A stretch of DNA of 64,000 nucleotides, taken from the NCBI GenBank assembly GCA_017304135.1, contig JAFLBB010000016.1, forward strand, positions 22,026 through 86,025, read 5' to 3'. Position 1 is the first letter of the stretch; each line of letters begins with the position of its first letter. The DNA comes from Acidobacteriota bacterium. GTDB taxonomy: Bacteria > Acidobacteriota > Terriglobia > Bryobacterales > Bryobacteraceae. The notes below the pieces were generated by a model. It saw only the letters and a list, made by a program, of their open reading frames with translations, did not search any database and was not told the origin of the DNA. The translations under genes were made by a program, and so were the position numbers. This document shows, piece by piece, positions 54,695 through 63,874 of this stretch.

Positions 54695-56463
54695 CCGGCG
54701 ACACGCGGTTCCTCACCGCCCCGACGCGCGTGCTGCTCTTCACGGGCAAGGGCGGCGTCGGCAAGACCTCCCTGGCCTGCGCCACGGCGGCAACGCTGGC
54801 CGATCAAGGCAAGCGCGTGCTGCTGGTCAGCACCGACCCGGCCTCCAACCTCGACGAGGTCCTGGAAACCAACCTAACCTCCGCGCCCTTGCCGGTCGCC
54901 GGCGCCGCACATCTCTTCGCGCTCAACATCGACCCCGAGCGCGCCGCCGCCGCCTACCGCGAACGCGTCGTTGGCCCCTACCGCGGCATCCTCCCGGAAG
55001 CCGCCCTGCGCAGCATGGAGGAGCAACTTTCCGGCGCCTGCACCGTTGAGATCGCTGCCTTCGATGAGTTCACCAAACTGCTCGGCGATCCCGCCGCCAC
55101 CGCCGGCTACGATCACGTCATTTTCGACACCGCGCCCACGGGCCACACTCTGCGCCTGCTCAAACTGCCCGGCGCGTGGACCGAGTTCATGGCCACGAAC
55201 ACAACAGGCACCTCCTGCCTCGGCCCACTCGCGGGCCTTCAGGAACAGCGCGCTCTGTATGAGAGCAGCCTGCGCACGCTCGCTGATCCCGCCTCCACCA
55301 CCATCGTGCTCGTCAGCCGCCCCGACGCCGCGGCCCTGTCGGAAGCGGAGCGCACACGCGGCGAACTCCTCGAAGCCGGTCTGTCCAACCTCGTGTTCGC
55401 CCTCAACGGTGTGTTTGCCTCCAGCGGCAACGCCGACCCGGCAGCGCAAGCCCTGGAAATGCGCGGCCGCGAAGCGCTCTCCACCATGGCCGGTGGTTTG
55501 TCGCGGTTGCCCAGGGCTGAGGTGCCGCTGTTGCCGTTCGCGCCCATCGGCATCGGCCCGCTGCGCCGCGTATTTGCGCCGCCTGAAGAGCGCCCTGCCG
55601 AAGCGCCCCCGGAAACCCACGCCGCACACACTCTGCCCGCCCTCATGCACTTGATCGATGAGCTGGAGCGATCAGGACGCGGCGTCATCATGACCATGGG
55701 CAAAGGCGGCGTCGGCAAAACAACCGTTGCCGCCGCCATCGCCGTCGAACTCGCTCATCGCGGTCATCCCGTCCACATCAGCACTACCGATCCCGCCGCC
55801 CACGTTGTGTCCACGCTCGGCGGCGACATCCCCAACCTGCGCGTCAGCCGCATCGATCCGGCGTTGGAAACTCGCCGCTACACCGAGGAGGTCCTCGCCA
55901 AGGCCGGCGCCGGCTTGGACGAGCAGGGCAAGGCGCTGCTCACCGAGGATCTGCGCTCACCCTGCACCGAAGAGATCGCCGTGTTCCGCGCATTCGCGCA
56001 GATTGTCGAAGAAGGCCAGAACGGATTCGTCGTGCTCGACACAGCCCCCACCGGCCACACCCTTCTTCTGCTCGACGCAGCCGAGGCCTACCATCGCGAA
56101 GTGGCCCGCACCGTGAGCGATATGCCGGAAGCCGTCCGCTCTCTGCTGCCAAGGTTGCGCGACCCCGCCTTCACGCGCGTCATCCTCGTCACCCTGCCCG
56201 AAGCGACTCCCGTCCATGAAGCCGCACGACTGCAAGCCGACCTCCTCCGCGCCGGCATCCACCCCTTCGCCTGGGTGGTGAACCAGAGCTTCTCCACAAA
56301 CGGCTTCACCAGCCCCGCGCTCATCCAACGTGGCCAGCGCGAACTTCCTTACATCGCCGAGGTTCAGGAACGGCACGCCGCGCGTGTCTCGCTCATCCCC
56401 TGGACGGCCAAAGCCCCCACCGGCCACAGTGGGCTTCGTGCCTTGGTCAGGAGTAAATCATGA
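54691..56463 (+). CDS. arsA: Arsenite-stimulated pump ATPase ArsA
   Basis: A 590-residue ATPase built from two homologous halves, each with a deviant Walker A GKGGVGKT[ST] (about residues 19-27 and 336-344) and the [12 protein letters not shown] / [12 protein letters not shown] signature. It energises an arsenite efflux protein in the inner membrane. It is coupled by four-base overlaps to the ArsD-containing fusion before it and the Acr3 pump after it. Full length is normal for ArsA. Confidence 0.93.
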   Translation: MTGDTRFLTAPTRVLLFTGKGGVGKTSLACATAATLADQGKRVLLVSTDPASNLDEVLETNLTSAPLPVAGAAHLFALNIDPERAAAAYRERVVGPYRGILPEAALRSMEEQLSGACTVEIAAFDEFTKLLGDPAATAGYDHVIFDTAPTGHTLRLLKLPGAWTEFMATNTTGTSCLGPLAGLQEQRALYESSLRTLADPASTTIVLVSRPDAAALSEAERTRGELLEAGLSNLVFALNGVFASSGNADPAAQALEMRGREALSTMAGGLSRLPRAEVPLLPFAPIGIGPLRRVFAPPEERPAEAPPETHAAHTLPALMHLIDELERSGRGVIMTMGKGGVGKTTVAAAIAVELAHRGHPVHISTTDPAAHVVSTLGGDIPNLRVSRIDPALETRRYTEEVLAKAGAGLDEQGKALLTEDLRSPCTEEIAVFRAFAQIVEEGQNGFVVLDTAPTGHTLLLLDAAEAYHREVARTVSDMPEAVRSLLPRLRDPAFTRVILVTLPEATPVHEAARLQADLLRAGIHPFAWVVNQSFSTNGFTSPALIQRGQRELPYIAEVQERHAARVSLIPWTAKAPTGHSGLRALVRSKS

Positions 56464-57548
56464 TCACGCAATCCTCTGCTCCAGCGGCGCCGGCCAAGCG
56501 GTTGAACCTGTTCGAGCGCTACCTCAGCCTGTGGGTCGGCCTGTGCATGGTTGCCGGAATCGCTCTCGGCAAGCTGCTCCCCTCACTCGTCGACGGCCTG
56601 CGCCGCATGGAGTTCGGTGAATCCAGCCAGATCAACGTACCGATCGCAATTCTCATCTGGTTGATGATCATCCCCATGATGATGAAGGTGGACTTCGCCG
56701 CCATCCGCGGCATCGGCAAACGTCCTCGTGGTCTGTTCGTCACCTTGTTCGTGAACTGGATGGTCAAACCATTCTCGATGGCATTCTTCGCCTGGCTTTT
56801 CTTCCGGCACGTGTTTGCCCCATGGATCGCGCCCGCCGACGCTGATCAGTACATCGCCGGTGCAATCATCCTGGCCGCGGCCCCCTGCACGGCCATGGTG
56901 TTCGTGTGGAGTTACCTCACCGATGGCGATCCGGCCTACACGCTCGTGCAGGTCTCCGTGAACGACCTGATCATGCTCGTCCTATTCGCGCCCATCGTCC
57001 GATATCTGGTCAGCGGCGCATCTTCTCTCGAGGTCCCGTTTCACGTTCTGCTCTACTCCGTCGCCATTTTTATCGTTATCCCGCTAGTCATCGGAGTCCT
57101 GGCGCGGCACTGGTTCATCGGGCGCAATGGGTCCGTCTGGTTTGAACAGCAGTTGTTACCCCGCTTCGCCCCGGTCAGCATGACCGCACTGTTGGCCACG
57201 TTGGTTCTCATCTTCGCCTTCCAGGCCGACAACATCACCGGGAAGTTCCTGCACGTTGTGCTGATTGCCGCCCCGATTCTGATCCAGGTGTATTTCAACT
57301 CCTCGTTGACCTATGGGCTGATGCGCTTGCTTCGCGTGGAGTACGCCGTCGCTGCCCCCGGCGCCTTGATCGGCGCGAGTAACTTCTTCGAACTCGCCGT
57401 CGCAACCGCCATCGCCCTGTTCGGCCCCGGTTCGGGCGCCGCGCTGGCCACCGTGGTCGGTGTGTTGATTGAAGTACCGGTCATGCTCTCGGTGTGTCAT
57501 GTATGCAACAGGACGAGGTATTGGTTCCCAATCCCAGAGCGGACATAG
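56460..57548 (+). CDS. acr3: Arsenite efflux permease Acr3
   Basis: A 362-residue inner-membrane protein with about ten helices. LIWLMIIPMMMKVDF and LAAAPCTAMVFVWSYL (with the essential cysteine) identify the Acr3 family rather than the unrelated ArsB. It extrudes arsenite; pairing with ArsA, which classically works with ArsB, is known in some Acr3 operons. Start ATG 56460 overlaps the arsA stop. Confidence 0.93.
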   Translation: MITQSSAPAAPAKRLNLFERYLSLWVGLCMVAGIALGKLLPSLVDGLRRMEFGESSQINVPIAILIWLMIIPMMMKVDFAAIRGIGKRPRGLFVTLFVNWMVKPFSMAFFAWLFFRHVFAPWIAPADADQYIAGAIILAAAPCTAMVFVWSYLTDGDPAYTLVQVSVNDLIMLVLFAPIVRYLVSGASSLEVPFHVLLYSVAIFIVIPLVIGVLARHWFIGRNGSVWFEQQLLPRFAPVSMTALLATLVLIFAFQADNITGKFLHVVLIAAPILIQVYFNSSLTYGLMRLLRVEYAVAAPGALIGASNFFELAVATAIALFGPGSGAALATVVGVLIEVPVMLSVCHVCNRTRYWFPIPERT

Positions 57549-57569
57549 CGTGGGGATCAGCGCACGCGG

Positions 57570-57605
57570 TTGACAAGCTCACTCTTTTCTATATTCTGGA
57601 AATAT
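57570..57605 (+). promoter_or_regulatory. Second ars promoter with ArsR-type operator
   Basis: TTGACA (57570-57575), 16 bases, TATTCT (57592-57597). Overlapping the -10 is an inverted repeat ATATT-N5-AATAT (57591-57605) that includes GAAATAT, also found at the first ars promoter. The intact ArsR gene begins 21 bases further on, so autoregulation is expected. Confidence 0.55.
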
Positions 57606-57625
57606 AGTATTATTGCGAGAGTGCC

Positions 57626-57970
57626 ATGGCCAAAGCAGAACCAGTTGACTCCACACGCTACGCCGACATGTTCGCGGCCATGGGCACGGAAGCCCGGTTG
57701 CGCATCATCCGGCTCCTGCTAGCGGCTAATCCCGATGGAATGGTCGTCGGCGATATCCAGGCCGAGTTAGGCATTCCTCCCTCCACACTTTCCCATCACT
57801 TGGAGAAGTTGAAGCACGAGGAACTCGTGAAGGTCGAACGCCAAGGGACCTTTCTCTGGTACCGCGCCAACACCGAAACCTTGCAGGAACTGCTCACTTT
57901 CCTCTATGCGGAATGCTGCACCCGCAACAAGGCTGTGAAGCCGGATCTGATCATCAAGTTCTGTAAGTAA
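57626..57970 (+). CDS. arsR: ArsR-family metalloregulator
   Basis: A 114-residue winged-helix repressor. MGTEARLRIIRLLLA starts the domain, and the recognition helix is in IPPSTLSHHLEKLKHEEL. A vicinal cysteine pair near the C-terminus (LYAECCTRN), conserved in the broken copy at 53.1 kb, probably senses arsenite. It lacks the N-terminal CVC site of E. coli-type ArsR, so this is a different sensor-site class. It has its own promoter with an overlapping dyad. Confidence 0.9.
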   Translation: MAKAEPVDSTRYADMFAAMGTEARLRIIRLLLAANPDGMVVGDIQAELGIPPSTLSHHLEKLKHEELVKVERQGTFLWYRANTETLQELLTFLYAECCTRNKAVKPDLIIKFCK

Positions 57971-57995
57971 CTCACTCACCAGCAGGAGAGACAAC

Positions 57996-58502
57996 TTGAC
58001 TCGCACTCGCCGCAACCTGATTCTGTCCGCTCTGTCCGTTCCGCTCAGCGGCATCTCCGCGGCCGCCGCGGGCAGAGTATCCGTGCTGGTTCTGTGCACA
58101 GGGAACTCCGCCCGCAGCCAGATGACGCACGGATTCCTCCAGTCGCTCGACCCGAATGTGGAGGTGTTCTCGGCGGGCACCAATCCCGCCCCGCGCGTGA
58201 ATCCGTTCGCCGTCCGGGCTATGAACGAGATCGGCATCGATATCTCTCACCACACCCCCAAACACGTGCGCCAGTACCTCGGCCAGTCCTTCAACTTCGT
58301 TGTTACGGTCTGCGACGATGCCGATAGGAACTGCCCCAACTTCGGCGGGAAGGTCGGCAGGCGGCTTCATATCGGCTTCCCTGACCCGGCCCGCGCCACT
58401 GGCTCCGACGACGAAAAACTGGCCGTCTTCCGCAAAGTGCGCGACGACATTCGCGCCCAGTTTCAGAGCTTCTACTCAACTCACATCAAGGGGTTGAAAT
58501 AG
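57996..58502 (+). CDS. arsC: Arsenate reductase (thioredoxin type) with signal-like leader
   Basis: A low-molecular-weight-phosphatase-fold arsenate reductase of 168 residues. The catalytic Cys34 is in LCTGNSARSQM, and the relay pair Cys106/Cys113 keeps the seven-residue spacing of thioredoxin-coupled ArsC. Unlike normal ArsC it has 25 extra N-terminal residues, RTRRNLILSALSVPLSG followed by an alanine run, that look like a signal peptide. The TTG start at 57996 is backed by AGGAGAG five bases upstream, so the leader is likely translated. Export would be surprising for this enzyme; a start further in at a GTG near the core cannot be excluded. Confidence 0.8.
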   Translation: MTRTRRNLILSALSVPLSGISAAAAGRVSVLVLCTGNSARSQMTHGFLQSLDPNVEVFSAGTNPAPRVNPFAVRAMNEIGIDISHHTPKHVRQYLGQSFNFVVTVCDDADRNCPNFGGKVGRRLHIGFPDPARATGSDDEKLAVFRKVRDDIRAQFQSFYSTHIKGLK

Positions 58503-58504
58503 GC

Positions 58505-58927
58505 ATGTCCCAGCAGCGCGTGCTCATTCTGTGCACAGGCAACTCCGCCCGCAGCCAGATGGCCGAGGGGCTCCTCCGGTCGATGGCCGGCGACCGCTAC
58601 GATGTCTGCAGCGCAGGCACCAGGCCCAGTTTCGTGCGCCCCGAAGCCATCGCCGCCCTGCGCGACCTCGGCATCGACATCACCTCCCACCGTTCCAAGT
58701 CCGTCGACGAGTTTCTCGGCTCCGCATTCGACTACGTGATCACGGTCTGCGACAACGCCCGCGAAAACTGCCCCGTGTTTCCCGCGAACACGAAGCACAT
58801 CCACTGGAGTTTCGAAGATCCCGCCGCCGTGGAAGGCGATGAGGCAGCCCGTCTGGCCGCCTTCCGCGGCATCCGCGATCAGATCGCGGCCCGCTTCCGC
58901 GAGTTCCTCGAAGCCAGCCAGGGGTGA
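58505..58927 (+). CDS. arsC: Arsenate reductase (thioredoxin type)
   Basis: A standard ArsC of 140 residues, two bases after the leader-bearing copy. Cys10 in LCTGNSARSQM, Cys82 and Cys89 (TVCDNARENCP) fall at exactly the positions known in the Staphylococcus pI258 enzyme. It reduces arsenate to arsenite in the cytoplasm with thioredoxin as electron source, feeding both ArsM and the Acr3/ArsA pump. Confidence 0.92.
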   Translation: MSQQRVLILCTGNSARSQMAEGLLRSMAGDRYDVCSAGTRPSFVRPEAIAALRDLGIDITSHRSKSVDEFLGSAFDYVITVCDNARENCPVFPANTKHIHWSFEDPAAVEGDEAARLAAFRGIRDQIAARFREFLEASQG

Positions 58928-58934
58928 ATCCACG

Positions 58935-58951
58935 GAGGCGCGGTACGCCTC
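58935..58951 (+). terminator. Hairpin after the ars operon
   Basis: GAGGCG and CGCCTC pair perfectly around a five-base loop, eight bases after the second arsC stop. No T-run follows, so it is a weak terminator or a transcript-stabilising structure. Confidence 0.35.
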
Positions 58952-59677
58952 ACTGCCTCATGGCGTGGGTGGGTGTCGAAGCAGGACTGGGGCCTTCCAT
59001 ACGCACGCGCTCCCCTCAGTGACCGCTACTCCGGCGGCAAGACGTCGGACCTTCTCCGTCCGTCGATGAGGCCAACCCTACTCATCCGGCGACCATGCCG
59101 AGGATTCTCCGGAGCGGCACGGCCGCACAACTCGGCAAGCGTCGGGAACAGATCGACATGGTCGATCAGTTCGGAACGGCGGGTCCCCGGCCGCGCAACA
59201 CGGCTGACGCCGCCACGGCAACAGCGCAGGTGGTGCGCACAGATCCTCTATGGGGCATGCTCCACCAGATTATCTCAACAGCTTTCGCTGAATGATGAAG
59301 ATATCCGTTCGATGATTCGGCGCCTTGAGTTCCTTGTCGCCGGAGAGGCGGTAGCAGTTGCATCCCCACAATTGCACGCTCAAAGGCGGCGCCCGCCGAC
59401 TATGTTCCTCGTCTTCGCGAAAATACCTCCGGGGCAGGCGCGGCCCCGCCACCAGCCACGCCCTGCACGGCGGCCGCTTCCAATTCATCCGCTATCACGG
59501 CACTTGGGACCTGCCGCGTTGGACGATTGGCGGCTTGCAGCTTCCCAACTGACCGCTTGCGGCAATTCGCACTAACCGCATGGCCCGAACACTTTCAAGT
59601 CCGCGGCGTTTGCTCAGGAGATGAAACGCCGTCCAGGAACCCCGATCCACCGGTGATCCATGGCGAACCCTGGCGTC
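58952..59677. other. Region without a convincing gene
   Basis: About 730 bp between the ars operon and the convergent sulfatase gene. Plus- and minus-strand frames are short. A minus-strand piece near 59.3-59.4 kb (QLWGCNCYRLSGDKELKAP) and a plus-strand piece ending at 59552 (FQFIRYHGTWDLPRW) look protein-like but cannot be joined into a gene. Probably decayed sequence. Confidence 0.4.
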
Positions 59678-61066
59678 TCAGCCGTAGAACTGCACGCGAT
59701 GGCGATCGGCGAACCCCTTCAACCGCTCTGTCACATCGGGAAATTTCGCCGCGACATTCGTTGTCTCAAACGGGTCCGCCGCCATGTCGAAGAGCGAGAT
59801 CTCGATCTTATCCTGACGGTACGTGCCCGCCATCCCGTCGTTCGCGGCTTGCACCAGCGTGCGATACGAGTGCGGAAGATGCAGCTTCCAACGCCCGTCG
59901 CCGCTGATCACGCCCTCAAAGTTGGAGCCCGTAGAGAATGCGTAATACTGGTGGCCGCTTACCGCGCCCGGCTTTCCGGCGATGAGATCCCAAACGTCAC
60001 GGCCATCGATCGGGTTCTCCGGCAGCTTCGCCCCCGCCAGATGCGCGAAGGTCGGCAGTACATCGATCGAACAGAACATCCTTGTCGAAACCGATCCGCG
60101 CTTGATCTGCTTCGGGTAACGGACGATGCAGGCGCTGCGCGTGCCGCCGTCGAATCCCGTGCCCTTCGCCTCGCGGAACGGAGTCGCTCCGGCATGGTTG
60201 CCGTACGAGGTCCACGGCCCGTTGTCGGAAGTCATCAGGACGACCGTGTTGTCCTCAACGCCGGCCGATTTCAGCGACTTCATGATCTCACCCACTGACC
60301 AGTCGATCTCCATCATCACATCCGCGTACAGCCCCTTCTTCGATTTGCCCGCGAACTTCCGGCTGCAAAACAGAGGCACGTGCGGCATCGAATGAGGAAC
60401 GTAGAGCAGGAAGGGATTGTCCTTGTTGCGGCGGACAAAGTCGACGGCGTGCTCCGTGTACCACGCAGTCAGCATCGGCTGATGCTCCTTCGTTACCCGC
60501 TCGATCTTAATTTCGCCGTTCTCCCAAAACTGAAGCGGATACTTGGCGTAGGCCTGCGGGTTCTGCGGATGAAATTCCCACATGTCGTTGGAGTACATCA
60601 GCCCGCACGATTCATCAAATCCTCGTGCCGGCGGACGAGTGTCGGGTTGGTCGCCAATGTGCCACTTGCCGAACACACCGGTCCTGTACCCCGCACCCTT
60701 GAGAACCTGGCCCATCGTGGCATACTTCGGGTCCAATCCCCGGGCCCGCGGCCCGTGCGCCCCAAACAGCTTCGTCCTGCACGGATAGCAGCCACTCAGC
60801 AAAGCCGAACGCGACGCCGAACAAATCGCCTGCGGCACATAGAAATTATTGAACCTGCAACCCTGCGCAGCGAGCCGCTCGACATGGGGAGTGGGGTATG
60901 GCGGCTTGCCAAACGGCCGGAAGTCGGAGTAGCCGGAATCGTCAAGGAAGATGACGACGAAATTCGGCGGCCGGTTCGCTGCTTGCGCCCGGAGTAAACC
61001 TTTTGACGCGGCTCCGGCGATGCCAAGCCCTGTTGCGGACAAGAACTCTCTGCGACTGGAACCCAT
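59678..61066 (-). CDS. Tat-exported sulfatase
   Basis: A type I sulfatase of 462 residues. It begins with a twin-arginine signal (SSRREFLSATGLGIAGAA). The metal site starts at FVVIFLDDSGYSD, and the formylglycine cysteine is Cys82 in ICSASRSALLSG, a C-x-A-S-R form that should be matured by a formylglycine-generating enzyme elsewhere. FGKWHIGDQ, LMTSDNGPW and GTRSACIVRYP are typical. It probably removes sulphate from glycans in the periplasm or outside the cell. Start ATG 61066 matches the signal; the frame is open upstream to 61120. Confidence 0.9.
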   Translation of the reverse strand: MGSSRREFLSATGLGIAGAASKGLLRAQAANRPPNFVVIFLDDSGYSDFRPFGKPPYPTPHVERLAAQGCRFNNFYVPQAICSASRSALLSGCYPCRTKLFGAHGPRARGLDPKYATMGQVLKGAGYRTGVFGKWHIGDQPDTRPPARGFDESCGLMYSNDMWEFHPQNPQAYAKYPLQFWENGEIKIERVTKEHQPMLTAWYTEHAVDFVRRNKDNPFLLYVPHSMPHVPLFCSRKFAGKSKKGLYADVMMEIDWSVGEIMKSLKSAGVEDNTVVLMTSDNGPWTSYGNHAGATPFREAKGTGFDGGTRSACIVRYPKQIKRGSVSTRMFCSIDVLPTFAHLAGAKLPENPIDGRDVWDLIAGKPGAVSGHQYYAFSTGSNFEGVISGDGRWKLHLPHSYRTLVQAANDGMAGTYRQDKIEISLFDMAADPFETTNVAAKFPDVTERLKGFADRHRVQFYG

Positions 61067-61365
61067 GGTCCGACAGCCCTCCCTATCGATTTTTCCGACC
61101 GCAGATATCGTATCCTGCACGGCTCGAAACCGCCAGGAGTTGCGCCGGGCTCATGGACTCATTGATCCAGCGGAAGGGCATTCGCGGAGCGATGGTCACC
61201 GCTTCGCCGCTCGTTGGCATCTGGCGCGACTCATCCAGGATGAGCGACCTATCCGGAGTCTACATAGACAAATTGCTTGCGGGGCAGGCCATGTGTTTTC
61301 GTTCCGCCCTCGCGCGGCGTGATGAGCACCGGTTCGAGCTGCGCCGTGCGGTCGGCGTTCAGAAG
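61067..61365. other. Intergenic region upstream of the sulfatase
   Basis: About 300 bp with no supported gene. It should contain the sulfatase promoter on the minus strand, but no clear -35/-10 pair was identified. Confidence 0.35.
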
Positions 61366-61649
61366 TTAGGTCTGCGCCTCTGACAATCCACTGTCGAGCT
61401 TCGGACGTTGCCTCGCCCGGACAGCCACGGACGATCGCGATTCTTCGGCCTGCAACAACTCGACAAGAGTAACGTCGAGCGCCGCGGCTATCTTCTCCTG
61501 CGACGCGATGGAGGGCGATGCGAGTCCGTTCTCCACCTGCGAATGAAAACCGGGCGAGAACCCGGCCCTGGCGCCAGAGTCCAGACCGACAAACGCCGGT
61601 GTTCGCGAAGCTCGCGAATCAGATCGCCCAACTGATGTTCTGCGCTCAC
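61366..61649 (-). pseudogene. Frameshifted XRE-family regulator
   Basis: From GTG 61649 the frame reads AEHQLGDLIRELREHRRLSVWTLA, the first helices of an XRE/HipB-type helix-turn-helix. Near 61.56 kb the homology moves to another frame: AGFSPGFHSQVENGLASPS, then IAAALDVTLVELLQAEES, ending at TAA 61366-61368. The two parts join perfectly if one base is restored in the GCGCCAGG stretch. The coding sense outside the shift is excellent, so the mutation is recent or a sequencing error. No cupin domain follows. Confidence 0.7.
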
Positions 61650-61978
61650 GGTGGCGCCGGCGAATTTACATGCGGAATTGCCGCGCCCGCATCGCGTTCT
61701 GCGTGTCAGGCATCCGAGAGGGTCTTCCGGACTCACAGGTGTAGCGCTGGCGGATGGACACGACAGGACCATCCCGCACGTCACGAGGCGTTGTCTGCGG
61801 CAGTTGGCGGAGGTTTTGCAATCGCTCCGCCGCCAAAGGCCATCGCCTCTCTCAGGCGAGTACCACGGCGACTAACAGGGGAGGGCCATCGATTGCACCT
61901 TCGGTCAGGGTGATTGGGCAACAAGATCAGAAACGCGAGGCGCTTGTGACCGGCCGGGTTTCGCCAGTGAGGCGGCAG
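61650..61978. other. Non-coding region downstream of rplK
   Basis: About 330 bp where rplA (ribosomal protein L1) would normally follow rplK on the minus strand. No L1-like sequence is present in any frame. I see no gene and no clear T-tailed terminator. Confidence 0.5.
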
Positions 61979-62410
61979 CTAGAGAGCGACGTCGACGCCC
62001 ATGGAGCGCGCCGTGCCCTTCACCTGCTCCATCACCTTCTCCAACTCGAACGAGTTCAGGTCCACCATCTTGATTTTGGCGATCTCTTCGATTTGCTTGA
62101 GCGTGATCTTGCCCACCTTGTTGCGGTTGGGCTCGGCCGAGCCTTTGGCCAGATTCACAGCGCGCTTGATGAGCACCGGCACCGGCGGCGTCTTGGTGAT
62201 GAAGGTGAAGCTGCGGTCAGAGAAGACCGTGATCACCACGGGGATGATCAGCCCTTCCTGGTCCTTGGCCGAGGTCTTGGCGTTGAAGGCCTTGCAGAAC
62301 TCCATGATGTTCACGCCCTGCGGACCAAGGGCCGTACCCACCGGAGGAGCCGGAGTGGCCTTGCCAGCCGGAATCTGGAGCTTCACCATCGCTTGGACTT
62401 TTTTCGCCAT
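61979..62410 (-). CDS. rplK: 50S ribosomal protein L11
   Basis: A 143-residue L11 that binds 23S rRNA at the GTPase-associated centre. [38 protein letters not shown] and the C-terminal ARSMGVDV are diagnostic. It is 61 bases after nusG, the conserved order. The usual downstream partner rplA is missing. Confidence 0.97.
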   Translation of the reverse strand: MAKKVQAMVKLQIPAGKATPAPPVGTALGPQGVNIMEFCKAFNAKTSAKDQEGLIIPVVITVFSDRSFTFITKTPPVPVLIKRAVNLAKGSAEPNRNKVGKITLKQIEEIAKIKMVDLNSFELEKVMEQVKGTARSMGVDVAL

Positions 62411-62471
62411 TGTTCAATTACCTCGTCAATCTTGTAGTGTCGCACCGCGAGCCGGAGCCTCAAGCGGCTGT

Positions 62472-63233
62472 TTAATTCAGTTTTTCCACCTGCAGGAAGT
62501 CCAGTTCGACGGGCGTGGAGCGCCCGAAGATGGTCACCAGCACCCGCAAAGTATCGCGCTCCGTGTTGACCTCGTCGACACGGCCGGAGAAATTGGCAAA
62601 CGGCCCTTCTGTGATTCGAACCGTCTCGCCCTTGTCGAAGCTGAGCTTCGGGCGCGGCCGTTCGGCCGAGCTGGTTTGGCGGTAGAGCACCGAGTTGACC
62701 TCGTCGGCGGTAAGGGGCACAGGATCCTTGCCGCCGCCCACGAAGCCGGTCACCCGCGGCGTATCCTTTACGGCGTGCCACAGTGTTTCGCTCATCTGTA
62801 ACTGCACCAGCACGTAGCCCGGATAGAGCAGGCGCTTGCTGGTCACTTTTTTGCCGTTGCGCATCTCCACCACCTCTTCGGTGGGAATGAGAATTTCGCC
62901 CAACTGGCCGGCGAAGCCGAAGGCATCGGCGCGCGTTTTCAGGGATTCGCGCACCTTATTTTCAAAGCCCGAATAGGTGTGGATGATGTACCAGTTCATG
63001 TCCGGGCGCTGCGCTGCGGCGGCTACCTCGGGGGAAACCGTGGGAGTAAGGGTAACGGCGGGTTGTGCAGCGTCGTCGGCGTCGGCGGCGGGAGCCTCCT
63101 CGGTCACCTCGGCGGCGGCGGTGTCTTCCGGCGGTTCGGCCGCTTCGCTCTCGGCCGGTATCTCTACCGGCTCTTCGGCGGCTACGGCTTCCGTGGATTC
63201 GCCATCATCGGGACCGAGGTATTCTTCAGGCAT
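62472..63233 (-). CDS. nusG: Transcription termination/antitermination factor NusG
   Basis: Housekeeping NusG. The NGN domain begins at [16 protein letters not shown] (about residue 79) and a KOW domain follows ([18 protein letters not shown]). In front are about 78 residues rich in Glu, Ala and Pro, an acidic unstructured extension. ATG 63233 is preceded by GAGGGAA, so the extension is probably made; a start at the internal Met before NWYIIH would give a standard-length NusG. It follows secE after nine bases. Confidence 0.95.
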   Translation of the reverse strand: MPEEYLGPDDGESTEAVAAEEPVEIPAESEAAEPPEDTAAAEVTEEAPAADADDAAQPAVTLTPTVSPEVAAAAQRPDMNWYIIHTYSGFENKVRESLKTRADAFGFAGQLGEILIPTEEVVEMRNGKKVTSKRLLYPGYVLVQLQMSETLWHAVKDTPRVTGFVGGGKDPVPLTADEVNSVLYRQTSSAERPRPKLSFDKGETVRITEGPFANFSGRVDEVNTERDTLRVLVTIFGRSTPVELDFLQVEKLN

Positions 63234-63242
63234 GGTTTCCCT

Positions 63243-63509
63243 CTACTTTTGGGCGAGCGTCTCATAAAGCCGCGAAACGCCGCGGCCAAGGATCAGGTCC
63301 ACGCCCCAAAAATAGGCAGCGAACACGAATACGGTGAAGATCACGACGAGGGTCGTGGTTTGCACTTGGTCACGCGAGGGCCAGGTGACACGGCGCATCT
63401 CGGCCTGCAGATCCTGCGCGTACTCTTTGAGCCGCGCGGGCAAAGCCTGGATCTGCGCCAGCGGCTTGCCTTCTTCCATCGGAGCGCCTTTTGAAACTGC
63501 TTCTGCCAT
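63243..63509 (-). CDS. secE: Preprotein translocase subunit SecE
   Basis: An 88-residue SecE with one C-terminal transmembrane helix (TTTLVVIFTVFVFAAYFWGVD) and the conserved amphipathic stretch EMRRVTWPSRDQVQ before it. It is part of the SecYEG channel. It lies between the tRNA-Trp gene and nusG, its standard place. Confidence 0.95.
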   Translation of the reverse strand: MAEAVSKGAPMEEGKPLAQIQALPARLKEYAQDLQAEMRRVTWPSRDQVQTTTLVVIFTVFVFAAYFWGVDLILGRGVSRLYETLAQK

Positions 63510-63534
63510 CGTATTTTCCAGTCTGTTGGGAAGC

Positions 63535-63608
63535 TGGCAGGGGCGGCAGGAATCGAACCCGCACTAGCGGTTTTGGAGACCGCCGTTCTACCGTTGAACT
63601 ACGCCCCT
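63535..63608 (-). tRNA. tRNA-Trp (anticodon CCA), CCA end encoded
   Basis: The minus strand folds as a tRNA: acceptor AGGGGCG pairs with CGCCCCT, anticodon stem GCGGT/ACCGC around CTCCAAA (anticodon CCA), T-arm GCGGG-TTCGATT-CCTGC. The discriminator base is G. The three bases after it are CCA, so the 3' end is encoded. The location between rpmG and secE is the common tuf-trnW-secE order. Confidence 0.95.
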
Positions 63609-63695
63609 GTTTCCTTTTCCGGAGGATGGCGGCCCGTATGGACCCACGCCACCACTCCTATTCTACTGCACGGGCTTTCTACCGCACGGGCCGGT

Positions 63696-63848
63696 TTACT
63701 TCACCTCGCGGTGAGCGTGATGCTTCCGGCAGAAGCGGCAATACTTCTTCAATTCCAGCCGCTCGGTCATGGTCTTCTTGTTCTTTGTCGTCGAATAGTT
63801 CCGACGCTTGCATTCCTGGCATTGCAGGGTGATGATGTCGCGGGGCAT
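63696..63848 (-). CDS. rpmG: 50S ribosomal protein L33
   Basis: A 50-residue protein read directly from the minus strand: ATG 63848 to TAA 63696. It starts [20 protein letters not shown] and ends [17 protein letters not shown]. Two CxxC pairs make it the zinc-binding (C+) form. It lies between tuf and tRNA-Trp. Confidence 0.93.
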   Translation of the reverse strand: MPRDIITLQCQECKRRNYSTTKNKKTMTERLELKKYCRFCRKHHAHREVK

Positions 63849-63874
63849 TGTTGTTTACCTCTGGAGTCCCTTCC

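Noticed and set aside
58973..59575. A 200-codon plus-strand frame after the ars operon
   Set aside because: Arg/Pro-rich composition, no recognisable family, and the protein-like fragments in this region are in other frames.
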